NCBI RefSeq assembly: GCF_014196765.1
Contig: NZ_JACIEE010000010.1
Coordinates: 1 to 64,000 of the forward strand
Length of the DNA stretch: 64,000 nt
Direction of reading: 5' to 3'
Source of the DNA: Mycoplana azooxidifex
GTDB lineage: Bacteria; Pseudomonadota; Alphaproteobacteria; Rhizobiales; Rhizobiaceae
The notes beneath the pieces were generated by a model. The model was not told the origin of the DNA and made no database searches. It saw nothing but the letters and a program-made list of their open reading frames with translations. Of the stretch, positions 8,441 through 15,749 are shown piece by piece (positions within the stretch are counted from its first letter, which is position 1; the number at the start of each line of letters is the position of its first letter). Both the position numbers and the translations under genes were made by a program.

Positions 8441-9144
8441 GCCGCTGCCCTCCTGGGCGAGAAGGCGGAGACGTCGACGATGGTGCCCGCGACCTTGGTG
8501 CGCACGTCGTCGTCGTGGAAGATGCCGAGCAGCGCCACCCCTGCCCGTTTCTTCTCCTCGATCATGCCGACGACGACCTCGCGGTTCTTCGCGTCCAGCG
8601 AGGCGGTCGGCTCGTCGAGCAGCAGGATGCGGTGGTCGGTGATGAAGCCGCGGGCGATATTGACGCGCTGCTGCTCGCCGCCGGAGAAGGTGGCCGGCGG
8701 CAGCTGCCAGAGCTCGCGCGGCAGGTTGAGGCGGGCCAGCATCGCTTCGGCCCTCTCGCGCGCCACCGCCGGGATCGCCCCGCCTTCGACCAGCGGCTCG
8801 GCCACCACGTCGACGGCTGCGACCCGCGGCACGACCCGCAGGAACTGGCTGACATAGCCGAGCGTGACCCGGCGGACGGCGAGCACGGTGCGCGGATCGG
8901 CGCTGGCGAGATCGACGAACTGCCCTTCGTGCTCGACCAGGATCTGGCCGAGGTCGACGCCGTAGTTGCCGTAGACCATCTTCAGCAGCGAGCTCTTGCC
9001 GATGCCGGAGGGACCGCCCAGGACCACGCATTCGCCGGCCTTGACGGAGAAGTTGACGTTTTCGACGACCGGCAGGCGGATGCCGTCCCGCAGGTGCATG
9101 GTGAAGCTCTTTGCGACTTCGGATACGACGAGTGGGGTCGCCAT
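8437..9144 (-). CDS. phnL: C-P lyase complex ABC-type subunit PhnL
   Basis: This 235-residue ABC ATPase belongs to the C-P lyase core machinery rather than to a transporter. Walker A GGPSGIGKSS (about 43-52), signature FSGGEQQRVNIARG, Walker B ILLLDEPTASLD and the FHDDD switch are visible. PhnL is needed, with PhnGHI, for coupling phosphonate to ATP ribose. It lies 55 bases downstream of phnK and overlaps the transferase start. Confidence 0.95.
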   Translation of the reverse strand: MATPLVVSEVAKSFTMHLRDGIRLPVVENVNFSVKAGECVVLGGPSGIGKSSLLKMVYGNYGVDLGQILVEHEGQFVDLASADPRTVLAVRRVTLGYVSQFLRVVPRVAAVDVVAEPLVEGGAIPAVARERAEAMLARLNLPRELWQLPPATFSGGEQQRVNIARGFITDHRILLLDEPTASLDAKNREVVVGMIEEKKRAGVALLGIFHDDDVRTKVAGTIVDVSAFSPRRAAA

Positions 9145-9199
9145 GTTCGGTGTCCTTTGTGCTGGAAACGCGTGCCGGAAGGCGGCTCGGGCCTGTGGC

Positions 9200-9976
9200 T
9201 CAGACCTGCAGGATGGAGGAGACGAGAAGCTGGGTGTAGGCCTCGCGCGGATCGTCGAGGACGCGGTCGGTCAGGCCCTGCTCGATCACGTGGCCGTCCT
9301 TCATCACCATCATCCGGTGCGACAGCAGGCGGGCGACGGCGAGGTCGTGGGTGACGACGATCGCCGACAGGCCGAGGTCGTGGACGAGGCCGCGGACGAG
9401 GTCGAGCAGGCGCGCCTGCACCGAGACGTCGAGGCCGCCGGTCGGCTCGTCCATGAAGACGAGGCGCGGCGCGGTGACGAGATTGCGGGCGATCTGCAGG
9501 CGCTGGCGCATGCCGCCGGAAAAGGCGCGCGGCTGGTCGTCGATGCGGTCGAGACCGATCTCGACGCGGCGCAGCCAGTCGCCGGCGGTCTCGCGGATGT
9601 TGCCGTAGTGGCGATCGCCGACTGCCATCAGCCGCTCGCCGACATTGGCGCCGGCCGAGACCGTCATGCGCAGGCCGTCGGCGGGGTTCTGGTGGACGAA
9701 GCCCCAGTCGGTGCGCATCAGGAAGCGGCGTTCAGCCTCGCCCATGCGGGCGAGATCGCGCATCTGTCCGTCGCGCATCCGGTATTGGATCGTGCCGGAG
9801 GTCGGCATCAGGCGGGTGGCAAGGCAGTTCAGCAGCGTCGTCTTGCCGGAACCGGATTCGCCGACGATCGCCAGCACCTCGCCCGGCCAGAGATCGAAGG
9901 AGACGTTGCGGCAGCCGATCCGCGCGCCATAGAATTTCGAGATGTCGCGGACCTTGAGTAGCGGGGCGTCGGTCAT
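9200..9976 (-). CDS. phnK: C-P lyase complex ABC-type subunit PhnK
   Basis: This 258-residue ABC ATPase binds the PhnGHIJ core in the known C-P lyase complex. Walker A GESGSGKTT (about 35-43), signature FSGGMRQRLQIARNL and Walker B RLVFMDEPTGGLD are present. The family-typical N-terminus (PLLKVRDISKFYG) follows the ATG at 9976. It is separated from phnJ by about 196 bases that contain a large palindromic repeat; the other genes of this unit are much closer together. Confidence 0.95.
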   Translation of the reverse strand: MTDAPLLKVRDISKFYGARIGCRNVSFDLWPGEVLAIVGESGSGKTTLLNCLATRLMPTSGTIQYRMRDGQMRDLARMGEAERRFLMRTDWGFVHQNPADGLRMTVSAGANVGERLMAVGDRHYGNIRETAGDWLRRVEIGLDRIDDQPRAFSGGMRQRLQIARNLVTAPRLVFMDEPTGGLDVSVQARLLDLVRGLVHDLGLSAIVVTHDLAVARLLSHRMMVMKDGHVIEQGLTDRVLDDPREAYTQLLVSSILQV

Positions 9977-10008
9977 CGGGTGGCCTCCATAGTGCGGGAG
10001 GCCATGGC

Positions 10009-10163
10009 ACCCCCCTCTGCCCTGCCGGGCATCTCCCCCTCAAGGGGGGAGATCGGCCAGAGGCAGGAACCTTGTTCACATTGCAACGTCAACGAGGAGC
10101 GAAACGTCGCTCCATGCAATCTCCCCCCTTGAGGGGGAGATGCCCGGCAGGGCAGAGGGGGGT
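10009..10163. repeat. Composite palindromic repeat between phnJ and phnK
   Basis: Two arms of about 40 bases are inverted copies of each other (10009-10050 and 10122-10163). The arm begins ACCCCCCTCTGCCCTGCCGG and ends with its own small hairpin built on CTCCCCCTCAAGGGGGAG. The centre is about 70 unrelated bases. The layout resembles the intergenic palindromic repeats scattered through rhizobial genomes. Here it lies inside an operon, so its transcript would fold into a long hairpin between phnJ and phnK. Confidence 0.8.
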
Positions 10164-10172
10164 AAGCGCAGC

Positions 10173-11066
10173 TCATTCGGCAGCCGCCTTGCCATAGGCC
10201 AGCATCGTGCCGCAGTGGCCGTGGTCGCGGCGGTCTTCGCAATGGTCGGTGTCGGAGCAGACGAACATCCGCCCGCCGCGGTCGTCGAGCACGACCTCGT
10301 CGAGGTAGACGTTCTCGGCGCCGCAGAGCGCGCAGGGCCGCTCGAATTTCTGCACCTCGAAGGGATGGTCCTCGAAATCCAGGCTGACGACATCGGTAAA
10401 CGGCGGCAGAGCGTAGATGCGCTTCTCGCGGCCGGCGCCGAACAGCTGCAGCGCCTCCGACATGTGCATCTTCGGATTGTCGAACTTCGGCGTCGGCGAC
10501 GGGCTCATCACGTAGCGGCCCTCGACCTTGACCGGATAGGAGTAGGTCGTGGCGATATGGCCGTTCCGGGCGATATCCTCGTAGAGCTTGACGTGCATCA
10601 GCCCGTATTCCTCGAGCGCGTGCATCTTGCGGGTCTCGGTCTCGCGCGGCTCGAGGAAGCGCAAGGGCTCGGGGATCGGCACCTGGTAGACCAGCGTCTG
10701 GCCGGCGGTCAGCTTTTCCTCGGGGATGCGGTGGCGCGTCTGGATGATCGTCGCCTCGCGCGTCTTCGTCGTCACCGCGACATTGGCGACCTTCTGGAAG
10801 AAGGCGCGGATGGAGACGGCGTTGGTGGTGTCGTCGGCGCCCTGGTCGATGACCTTGAGCACGTCTTCAGGTCCGAGGATCGCCGCCGTCACCTGCACGC
10901 CGCCGGTGCCCCAGCCGTAGGGCATCGGCATCTCTCGGCTGGCGAAGGGGACCTGGTAGCCCGGAATGGCGATCGCCTTCAGGATCGTCCGGCGGATCAT
11001 CCGCTTCGTCTGCTCGTCGAGATAGGCGAAGTTGTAGGTGGCGAGTTCGGACGGAACGGCATTCAT
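10173..11066 (-). CDS. phnJ: Carbon-phosphorus lyase PhnJ
   Basis: PhnJ is the radical SAM enzyme that breaks the C-P bond, giving the alkane and 5-phosphoribosyl 1,2-cyclic phosphate. The protein has 297 residues. The cysteine set CALC...CSD..HC is complete: Cys245, Cys248, Cys270 and Cys276. These correspond, with an offset of four, to the Escherichia coli cluster ligands 241/244/266 and the catalytic 272. The start overlaps the phnI stop by four bases. All key residues are intact, so the pathway core looks functional. Confidence 0.96.
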   Translation of the reverse strand: MNAVPSELATYNFAYLDEQTKRMIRRTILKAIAIPGYQVPFASREMPMPYGWGTGGVQVTAAILGPEDVLKVIDQGADDTTNAVSIRAFFQKVANVAVTTKTREATIIQTRHRIPEEKLTAGQTLVYQVPIPEPLRFLEPRETETRKMHALEEYGLMHVKLYEDIARNGHIATTYSYPVKVEGRYVMSPSPTPKFDNPKMHMSEALQLFGAGREKRIYALPPFTDVVSLDFEDHPFEVQKFERPCALCGAENVYLDEVVLDDRGGRMFVCSDTDHCEDRRDHGHCGTMLAYGKAAAE

Positions 11067-12175
11067 TGGGCAGCCTCCAGGGTGTCGTCGCCGGGTTCTT
11101 CGCGGCTGCGCTCATCATGTTCCCGCCGCATCCGCCGCATCAGATCGAGTTCGGCCTGGAAATCGACGTAATGCGGCAGCTTCAGGTGCTCGACGAAGCC
11201 GGTCGCCTGGACGTTGTCGGAATGGGAGATGACGAATTCCTCGTCCTGCGCGGGCGAGACGACGTCCTCCTCGAACTCATCGGTGCGCAAGGCGCGATCG
11301 ACCAGCGACATCGACATCGCCTTGCGCTCGTTCTGGCCGAAGACGAGGCCGTAGCCGCGGGTGAACTGCGGCGGGCTCTTCACCGAGCCCTTGAACTGGG
11401 TGATCATCTGGCACTCGGTGACCTGGATGCGGCCGAGCGAGACGGCAAAGCCGAGTTCCGGCAGGTCCAACTCGACCTCGACCTCGCCCATGCGGACCTC
11501 GCCGACGAAGGGATGGTTGTTGCCGTAGCCGCGCTGGGTGGAATAGGCGAGCGAAAGCAGGAAACCCTCGTCGCCGCGGGCCAGTGCCTGCAGGCGCAGG
11601 TCGCGCGCCATCGGGAACTCGAGCGGCTCGCGCGTCAGGTCGCCGGGGACGTGGCCCGCCGGCAGTTCGCCGTCGCCCTCGACCAGCCCCTCTCCCGCCA
11701 AGATGTCGGACACGCGCATGACGGGCTCCTGCTCGCCGTCGCGCTGCAAGGGCTCTTCCACCTGTTCGTCGCGAAGAAGCGAGGGATCGAGCAGACGGTG
11801 GGTGTAATCGAAGGTGGGGCCGAGCAACTGGCCGCCCGGCAGGTCCTTGTAGGTGGCGGAGACCCGGCGCTCGACCAGCATCCGCGACGTCTCGACCGGC
11901 ACCGAATAGCCGAAGCGCGGCAGCGTGGTGCGGTAGGCGCGCAGGATGAAGATCGCCTCGATCATGTCGCCGCGCGACTGGCGGATGGCGAGTGCTGCGA
12001 TGGCGCGGTCATAGAGCGAAGCCTCGGCCATCACGCGATCGACGGCCAGCCCGAGTTGGGCAACGATCTGCTCGATCGTGATCGACGGCAGCGAGCGGTC
12101 GCCGCGGCGACGGTCGGCGAGCAGGCGATGGGCATTGGCAATGGCGGCCTCGCCACCCTTGACGGCAACATACAT
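11063..12175 (-). CDS. phnI: C-P lyase core subunit PhnI
   Basis: PhnI is the nucleosidase-like subunit that, with PhnG, PhnH and PhnL, replaces the adenine of ATP with the phosphonate to form ribose 1-phosphonate 5-triphosphate. The 370 residues match the family length. Recognisable stretches are the start MYVAVKGGEAAI, TQRGYGNNHPFVGEVR and the C-terminal HYVDFQAELDLMRR. It lies three bases after phnH and overlaps phnJ. Confidence 0.95.
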   Translation of the reverse strand: MYVAVKGGEAAIANAHRLLADRRRGDRSLPSITIEQIVAQLGLAVDRVMAEASLYDRAIAALAIRQSRGDMIEAIFILRAYRTTLPRFGYSVPVETSRMLVERRVSATYKDLPGGQLLGPTFDYTHRLLDPSLLRDEQVEEPLQRDGEQEPVMRVSDILAGEGLVEGDGELPAGHVPGDLTREPLEFPMARDLRLQALARGDEGFLLSLAYSTQRGYGNNHPFVGEVRMGEVEVELDLPELGFAVSLGRIQVTECQMITQFKGSVKSPPQFTRGYGLVFGQNERKAMSMSLVDRALRTDEFEEDVVSPAQDEEFVISHSDNVQATGFVEHLKLPHYVDFQAELDLMRRMRREHDERSREEPGDDTLEAAQ

Positions 12176-12178
12176 GGC

Positions 12179-12784
12179 TCAGGCCTCCCGGTTCTTGATG
12201 ACGGTGGTGCGCGGCAGGCAGAGGACGCGGTCGCCGGCAACGAGGATCAGGTCGACGCCGCGCGGAAACATCGCCCGGTTGGCTTCGGCCAGCGCCACGA
12301 ACGTGTCCGGCAGACCCTGCGGGGCGATCACCGCCTCGTCGCGGATCCCGGGGCCCGACAACTTCAGCGGGCGTCCGTCCTCGAAGCTGTCGACCTCGAC
12401 CACCAGCGTCGCGGAGCGGTCCGGATATTCCTGAGTGCCCGGCGAGAACAGGGCGAAGCCGGGCAGCACTGCCTCTTTCTCGACGAAGGCGAAACGGGCC
12501 TCGTGCTTCTCCCCAGTGATGGGGGCGCCGGTGTGGAACGACAGCCAGCCGGGCAGCTTCGATCTTGCCAGCTGCGGCGTCAGCCAGACGGGCGTGTCGT
12601 GGTCGCAGAGCGTCAGCGCGACGGCACCGGCAGCAACGCCGAGCGGCTGCGGCGGCCGTGCCGTGGCCGCGATCGTGCCGATCGTGCCCGGACGGGCCAT
12701 GCAATCCATGACCGTGCGGAACACGGATTGGGCGGCAAGGACCGGCTCGGCGAAGGCGCCGGAAAAGATCTGCGTATCGGCCAT
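12179..12784 (-). CDS. phnH: C-P lyase core subunit PhnH
   Basis: PhnH is a PLP-transferase-fold protein without PLP and a structural member of the PhnGHIJ complex. The ATG at 12784 (MADTQIFSGAF) is chosen because it shares one base with the phnG stop and gives 201 residues, close to the family length. Family-typical segments are FRTVMDCMARPGT, FHTGAPI and GPGI. It sits between phnG and phnI. Confidence 0.94.
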   Translation of the reverse strand: MADTQIFSGAFAEPVLAAQSVFRTVMDCMARPGTIGTIAATARPPQPLGVAAGAVALTLCDHDTPVWLTPQLARSKLPGWLSFHTGAPITGEKHEARFAFVEKEAVLPGFALFSPGTQEYPDRSATLVVEVDSFEDGRPLKLSGPGIRDEAVIAPQGLPDTFVALAEANRAMFPRGVDLILVAGDRVLCLPRTTVIKNREA

Positions 12785-13254
12785 CAGTCGTCTCCCCGGA
12801 CCATGGTGAAGAAATCGACGCGAGTGGCGGCCGTCTCGCGGGCCTTGCGCGTGTCCTCGCCTTCGATGCGCTCCGCGATTTCGGCGAGCAGGCGCTCGGC
12901 CGCCGGTGCGTGTTCGGGCAGTTGCAGCAGCGCATCGAACACGGCCGCCAGCCGGGCCTTTTCGCCGTCGGTGCCGAGCGCCTGGCCGTGGCCGACGACG
13001 CCTTGAAGGCGGACGCTGGCGCGCGTCGCCGTCACCTCGCCGAGATTGAACGGCTGGCCGCCGCCGCCGATCCGGCCGCGCACCATGACGAGCCCGGTCT
13101 CCGGGCCGCGGACCGGCTCGGCTTCCGGCCTCTTGGGCAGCGCCGCCCAGGCCTGCTCCAGCTCGCTCCGCGTCGCCTTCGCAAGCAGCCCCATGGCTTC
13201 TCTTCGCCTTTCCGGCGCAATGTCCGAGGGGATCTGGTTCACGCCAGGTGCCAT
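12784..13254 (-). CDS. phnG: C-P lyase core subunit PhnG
   Basis: This is the first gene of the phnGHIJKL unit and encodes a 156-residue PhnG. Family features include RREAMGLLAKA near the N-terminus, TGLVMVRGRIGG and FNLGEVT in the middle, and TRVDFFTMVRG at the end. The ATG at 13254 has GGAG eight bases upstream; the in-frame TTG at 13260 is too close to that site. PhnG forms the heart of the PhnG2H2I2J2 complex. Its promoter region is shared with phnF and carries both a Pho-box-like site and a palindromic operator. Confidence 0.94.
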   Translation of the reverse strand: MAPGVNQIPSDIAPERRREAMGLLAKATRSELEQAWAALPKRPEAEPVRGPETGLVMVRGRIGGGGQPFNLGEVTATRASVRLQGVVGHGQALGTDGEKARLAAVFDALLQLPEHAPAAERLLAEIAERIEGEDTRKARETAATRVDFFTMVRGDD

Positions 13255-13280
13255 CGCCAATTCTCCAACTGTGTCTCACC

Positions 13281-13304
13281 AGTTGTCTATTGATCTAGAC
13301 AACT
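13281..13304. promoter_or_regulatory. Perfect palindrome between phnG and phnF, probable PhnF operator
   Basis: Nine-base arms AGTTGTCTA and TAGACAACT flank a six-base centre. It lies 27 bases upstream of the phnG ATG and overlaps a possible TATAGT -10 element (13302-13307, minus strand). GntR/UTRA regulators such as PhnF bind inverted repeats near the genes they repress, so autoregulation and phnG repression are likely. Confidence 0.65.
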
Positions 13305-13337
13305 ATACATCGTATGATCCCGTCTTACCGGTCGAAG

Positions 13338-13355
13338 ATGACAGGCTTGTGACGG
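13338..13355 (-). promoter_or_regulatory. Pho-box-like PhoB site upstream of phnG
   Basis: On the phnG coding strand the 18-mer reads CCGTCAC, AAGC, CTGTCAT, against a PhoB consensus of CTGTCAT-N4-CTGTCAT. One heptamer is perfect and the other matches 5 of 7. It lies about 84 bases upstream of the phnG ATG. It also covers the GTG at 13349 that could otherwise be a phnF start. Confidence 0.55.
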
Positions 13356-13384
13356 AGCGGAGAGAGACGAATGCGGGGACAGGA

Positions 13385-14107
13385 ATGATCGAGCGCCGAT
13401 CAGGCGTGGCGCTGTGGCGGCAGATCGCGGACAGGATGCGCCTCGCCATCAACAATGGCGACTATGACGAAACCGCCATGATGCCGTCGGAGGCGACGCT
13501 GGCGGAGAAATTCGGCGTCAACCGGCATACGGTGCGGAGTGCGCTTTCGGCGTTGGCGGACGAAGGCATGGTGCGGGCGGTTCAGGGCGTGGGTACGCTG
13601 ATCGAGCGGCGGGACCGGCTGACCTTTCCGATCTCGCGCCGGACGCGCTTCTCGCAAGGCCTCGGGGACCAGGCGCGGGAACTGCAGAGCAAGCTGATCG
13701 AACAGACGATGGAACGGGCAACGCCGGTCATCGCGACCGCGCTCGAGATCGCGCCGGGGACCGACTGCATCCGGCTGGATACGCTCGGGATCGCTGATGG
13801 AAAGCCGATTTCATCGGCGACGAGCTATTTTCCGGCCGAGCGGTTCGCCGGGATCGGCGCGGCCTACCAGCGCACGGGCTCCATCACCAAGGCGCTGGCC
13901 GAGCTCGGCGTCGACGACTACGTGCGCCGCTCGACGGAGATCTCGGCGATCCACGCCGAAGGGGCCGACGTCCGGTTGCTGAAGCTCTCGCCCGGCGCCA
14001 TCCTGCTCGTCACGACGGCGATCAACGCCGATACCCGCGGCGACCCCATACAATATTCCCGGTCGCGCTTTGCCGCGGACCGGGTCAAGTTCTTCGTGGA
14101 ATCCTGA
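13385..14107 (+). CDS. phnF: GntR-family phosphonate operon repressor PhnF
   Basis: This 240-residue regulator has an N-terminal winged helix (about residues 8-75, with MPSEATLAEKFGVNRHTVRSA) and a C-terminal UTRA ligand domain (about 95-235). PhnF-type regulators repress phn genes; their effector here is unknown. It is transcribed divergently from phnG. The ATG at 13385 is preferred over a GTG at 13349 because the longer form would start inside the Pho-box-like site. The ribosome site before 13385 (GGGGACAGGA) is close to the ATG, so the start is moderately certain. Confidence 0.88.
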   Translation: MIERRSGVALWRQIADRMRLAINNGDYDETAMMPSEATLAEKFGVNRHTVRSALSALADEGMVRAVQGVGTLIERRDRLTFPISRRTRFSQGLGDQARELQSKLIEQTMERATPVIATALEIAPGTDCIRLDTLGIADGKPISSATSYFPAERFAGIGAAYQRTGSITKALAELGVDDYVRRSTEISAIHAEGADVRLLKLSPGAILLVTTAINADTRGDPIQYSRSRFAADRVKFFVES

Positions 14108-14169
14108 ATAGAGAAAGGGCGGAGCCCTGAGGCCTCGCCCTTATCGCTGTGCGTCATTTCATGCGCGCA

Positions 14170-14334
14170 TCAGACCCGCCGGGACCAACCGAACAGCAGG
14201 GATATGACCAGCAGCGCCAGGAATACGAAGAACAGAATCTGCGCGATGCCTGCGGATGCGCCGGCAATACCACCGAAGCCAAGAACGCCAGCGATAAGCG
14301 CGATGACCAGGAAGACAACAGCGTAGTAAAGCAT
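14170..14334 (-). CDS. DUF1328 (UPF0391) small membrane protein
   Basis: The product has 54 residues ([20 protein letters not shown]...) with two hydrophobic helices and a glycine-rich turn, the pattern of DUF1328 proteins. The ATG at 14334 has GAGGAG eight bases upstream. A perfect EcfG-type promoter lies about 34 bases upstream of the start codon (14368-14392), placing the gene in the general stress regulon. Function unknown; proteins of this family are often stress-induced. Confidence 0.85.
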   Translation of the reverse strand: MLYYAVVFLVIALIAGVLGFGGIAGASAGIAQILFFVFLALLVISLLFGWSRRV

Positions 14335-14367
14335 ACCGGGAACTCCTCTTTTCATTGTCGGGGGAAG

Positions 14368-14392
14368 AACGGGGATGCCAGTAAAAAGTTCC
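14368..14392 (-). promoter_or_regulatory. EcfG-type stress promoter of the DUF1328 gene
   Basis: On the minus strand GGAAC (14388-14392) is followed by exactly 16 bases and CGTT (14368-14371). This matches the alphaproteobacterial general stress sigma factor consensus GGAAC-N16/17-CGTT. Confidence 0.75.
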
Positions 14393-14502
14393 GCGACGAA
14401 TATTCGCACAACGCGGCAAATTTCATTTCGACAAACATAAACCGCCGCGACGACGGTCGCGGCGGTTTCCGAACGCCGGTCGTGGACGCCGGCCATGAAT
14501 GA

Positions 14503-14700
14503 TCAGTGGCGGCGCTGCCATTCGTCGATCTGGCGCTCGGCCTCATCCTTAGCGATACCGTAGCGCTGCTGGATCTTGCCGGCGAGTTCGACACGGCGAC
14601 CGTTGATGACGTCCAGATCATCGTCCGTCAGCTTGCCCCACTGTGCCTGGGCCTTGCCCTTGTATTCGGTCCACTTGCCTTCGATGATGTCCCAGTTCAT
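14503..14700 (-). CDS. CsbD-family stress protein
   Basis: The product has 65 residues ([22 protein letters not shown]...), a typical charged CsbD protein, cytoplasmic and of unclear molecular role but commonly induced by general stress. The ATG at 14700 is chosen because AAAGGAG lies about six bases upstream; the ATG two codons earlier abuts that site. A perfect EcfG-type promoter is found 36 bases upstream of the start. Confidence 0.9.
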   Translation of the reverse strand: MNWDIIEGKWTEYKGKAQAQWGKLTDDDLDVINGRRVELAGKIQQRYGIAKDEAERQIDEWQRRH

Positions 14701-14735
14701 GTGCATCTCCTTTCGGATTGGGTTACGGGACATAA

Positions 14736-14760
14736 AACGCCCGGGTCCCGCGATCGTTCC
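14736..14760 (-). promoter_or_regulatory. EcfG-type stress promoter of the csbD gene
   Basis: On the minus strand GGAAC (14756-14760), 16 bases, then CGTT (14736-14739). It is an exact match to the general stress promoter consensus, directly upstream of the CsbD gene. Confidence 0.78.
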
Positions 14761-14816
14761 GCCGAAACACGAAAACCTAAGGCCCGGACTTCGTTTTCGA
14801 ATTTCTATTTCGCCGG

Positions 14817-14841
14817 GGAACAAACCTGTTTGTCACGCATT
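14817..14841 (+). promoter_or_regulatory. EcfG-type promoter upstream of the DUF3309 gene
   Basis: On the plus strand GGAAC (14817-14821) is followed by 16 bases and CATT (14838-14841). This fits the looser rhizobial RpoE2 rule GGAAC-N18-TT, with one mismatch to CGTT. It lies about 46 bases before the DUF3309 ATG. Confidence 0.55.
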
Positions 14842-14887
14842 TACCGGCCATCGAAACAGAACTGCCTATCCTCTGGGGAGACGACTG

Positions 14888-15043
14888 ATGCTTGGTACGG
14901 TACTACTCATCATCCTTATACTGCTTCTGATTGGCGCGCTGCCGAACTGGGGCTACAGCCGAGGCTGGGGATACGGGCCCTCCGGCGGGCTTGGACTCAT
15001 CGTCGTCATTCTGCTTATTCTCGTCCTGATGGGACGCATCTGA
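14888..15043 (+). CDS. DUF3309 small membrane protein
   Basis: The product has 51 residues with two hydrophobic segments separated by a Gly/Trp/Tyr-rich loop (LPNWGYSRGWGYGPSGG), characteristic of DUF3309. A GGGGAG site lies about seven bases before the ATG. The upstream EcfG-type promoter and the neighbouring CsbD and DUF1328 genes suggest a role in stress adaptation of the envelope; no activity is known. A lipoprotein gene follows after 34 bases and may be cotranscribed. Confidence 0.85.
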   Translation: MLGTVLLIILILLLIGALPNWGYSRGWGYGPSGGLGLIVVILLILVLMGRI

Positions 15044-15077
15044 CGCGCACGCCATTTCAACAAAGGAAGACAAAACA

Positions 15078-15338
15078 ATGAGGAATCTTATCGTCGCCGG
15101 CGCCATCGCCCTTTCCGCCCTGGCGGTCACGTCCTGCACGCAGACCGAAAGGGGTGCCACGATCGGTGCCGCGTCCGGTGCGATCATCGGCGGGGCTGCT
15201 ACGGGTAAAGTCGGCGGCGCCGCAGTCGGGGCCGTGGCCGGCGGTGCAATCGGTGCCTTGATCGGCAATGCCAACGAGCCCGGGCGCTGCATCTACCGCG
15301 ACCGTTACGGCCGCCGTTATGAGGCACGCTGCCGCTAG
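15078..15338 (+). CDS. Glycine-zipper (YMGG-like) lipoprotein
   Basis: The product has 86 residues. An N-terminal signal with lipobox LAVTSC (Cys at residue 20) is followed by a glycine-zipper region (about 28-64) made of GA/GG repeats, then a short basic tail RDRYGRRYEARCR. Such small lipoproteins sit in the outer membrane or periplasm. A strong ribosome site (AAAGGAAG) precedes the ATG. It is probably read from the DUF3309 promoter and ends at a hairpin terminator. Confidence 0.85.
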   Translation: MRNLIVAGAIALSALAVTSCTQTERGATIGAASGAIIGGAATGKVGGAAVGAVAGGAIGALIGNANEPGRCIYRDRYGRRYEARCR

Positions 15339-15358
15339 GCGACGAGCCAGGGAAACAG

Positions 15359-15385
15359 GAAACGGGCCAATGGCCCGTTTCTTTG
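15359..15385 (+). terminator. Rho-independent terminator after the lipoprotein gene
   Basis: A perfect ten-base stem (GAAACGGGCC / GGCCCGTTTC) with a three-base loop is followed by CTTTG. It also lies downstream of the convergent nepR gene and may serve both. Confidence 0.7.
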
Positions 15386-15413
15386 CGTGTGTCGGCCAGC
15401 GACGCGCTGTATG

Positions 15414-15599
15414 CTACGGGGTCCGGGCCTTGCGCTCGGCCTCGTCCAGCTTCTCGAGAAGATCGAGCAACTGGTCCGGCAGCGGTTCCGTCTCTATTGA
15501 CTCGTAGAAGGACTTCAACTTGCGGCCGACGACACTGTTTGGATCGAGGGAATCCAACGAACTGCCCGGCTTCCGTCCGCCTGTCGCGGGCTTACGCAT
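15414..15599 (-). CDS. nepR: Anti-sigma factor NepR
   Basis: This roughly 61-residue protein contains the NepR core: VVGRKLKSFYESI (about 22-35) and LPDQLLDLLEKLDEAER (about 40-56). NepR binds the general stress sigma factor EcfG and is pulled off by phosphorylated PhyR. It is divergent from phyR. The ATG at 15599 has AAGGAG nine bases upstream; a GTG one codon earlier is equally possible. Unusually no ecfG gene follows it; the gene ends facing a lipoprotein gene. Confidence 0.85.
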   Translation of the reverse strand: MRKPATGGRKPGSSLDSLDPNSVVGRKLKSFYESIETEPLPDQLLDLLEKLDEAERKARTP

Positions 15600-15749
15600 C
15601 ACCGTGTGCTCCTTGATCCTCGCTCAACCATCTTCGTTTGGCCCCAAACCACCCGTATCGAACCGGGTTTCATTTCGCACCAAATTCGTTTCCGTGAGAT
15701 GAATTTACAGGAAACGCGCCGGTTTCGAAACAAATTCAGGGAGAAGTAA

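Noticed and set aside
11066-13006. 646-codon plus-strand open frame across phnI and phnH
   Set aside because: It is the antisense of well-supported phn genes with overlapping, coupled starts; composition is typical of an antisense shadow.
10173-13254. Possible loss of function of the C-P lyase core
   Set aside because: PhnG, H, I, J, K and L are all full length, and the four key cysteines of PhnJ are present.
15600-15749. EcfG promoter between nepR and phyR
   Set aside because: Only GGAAAC-like elements were found on each strand, without CGTT at the required distance, so I did not call a promoter.
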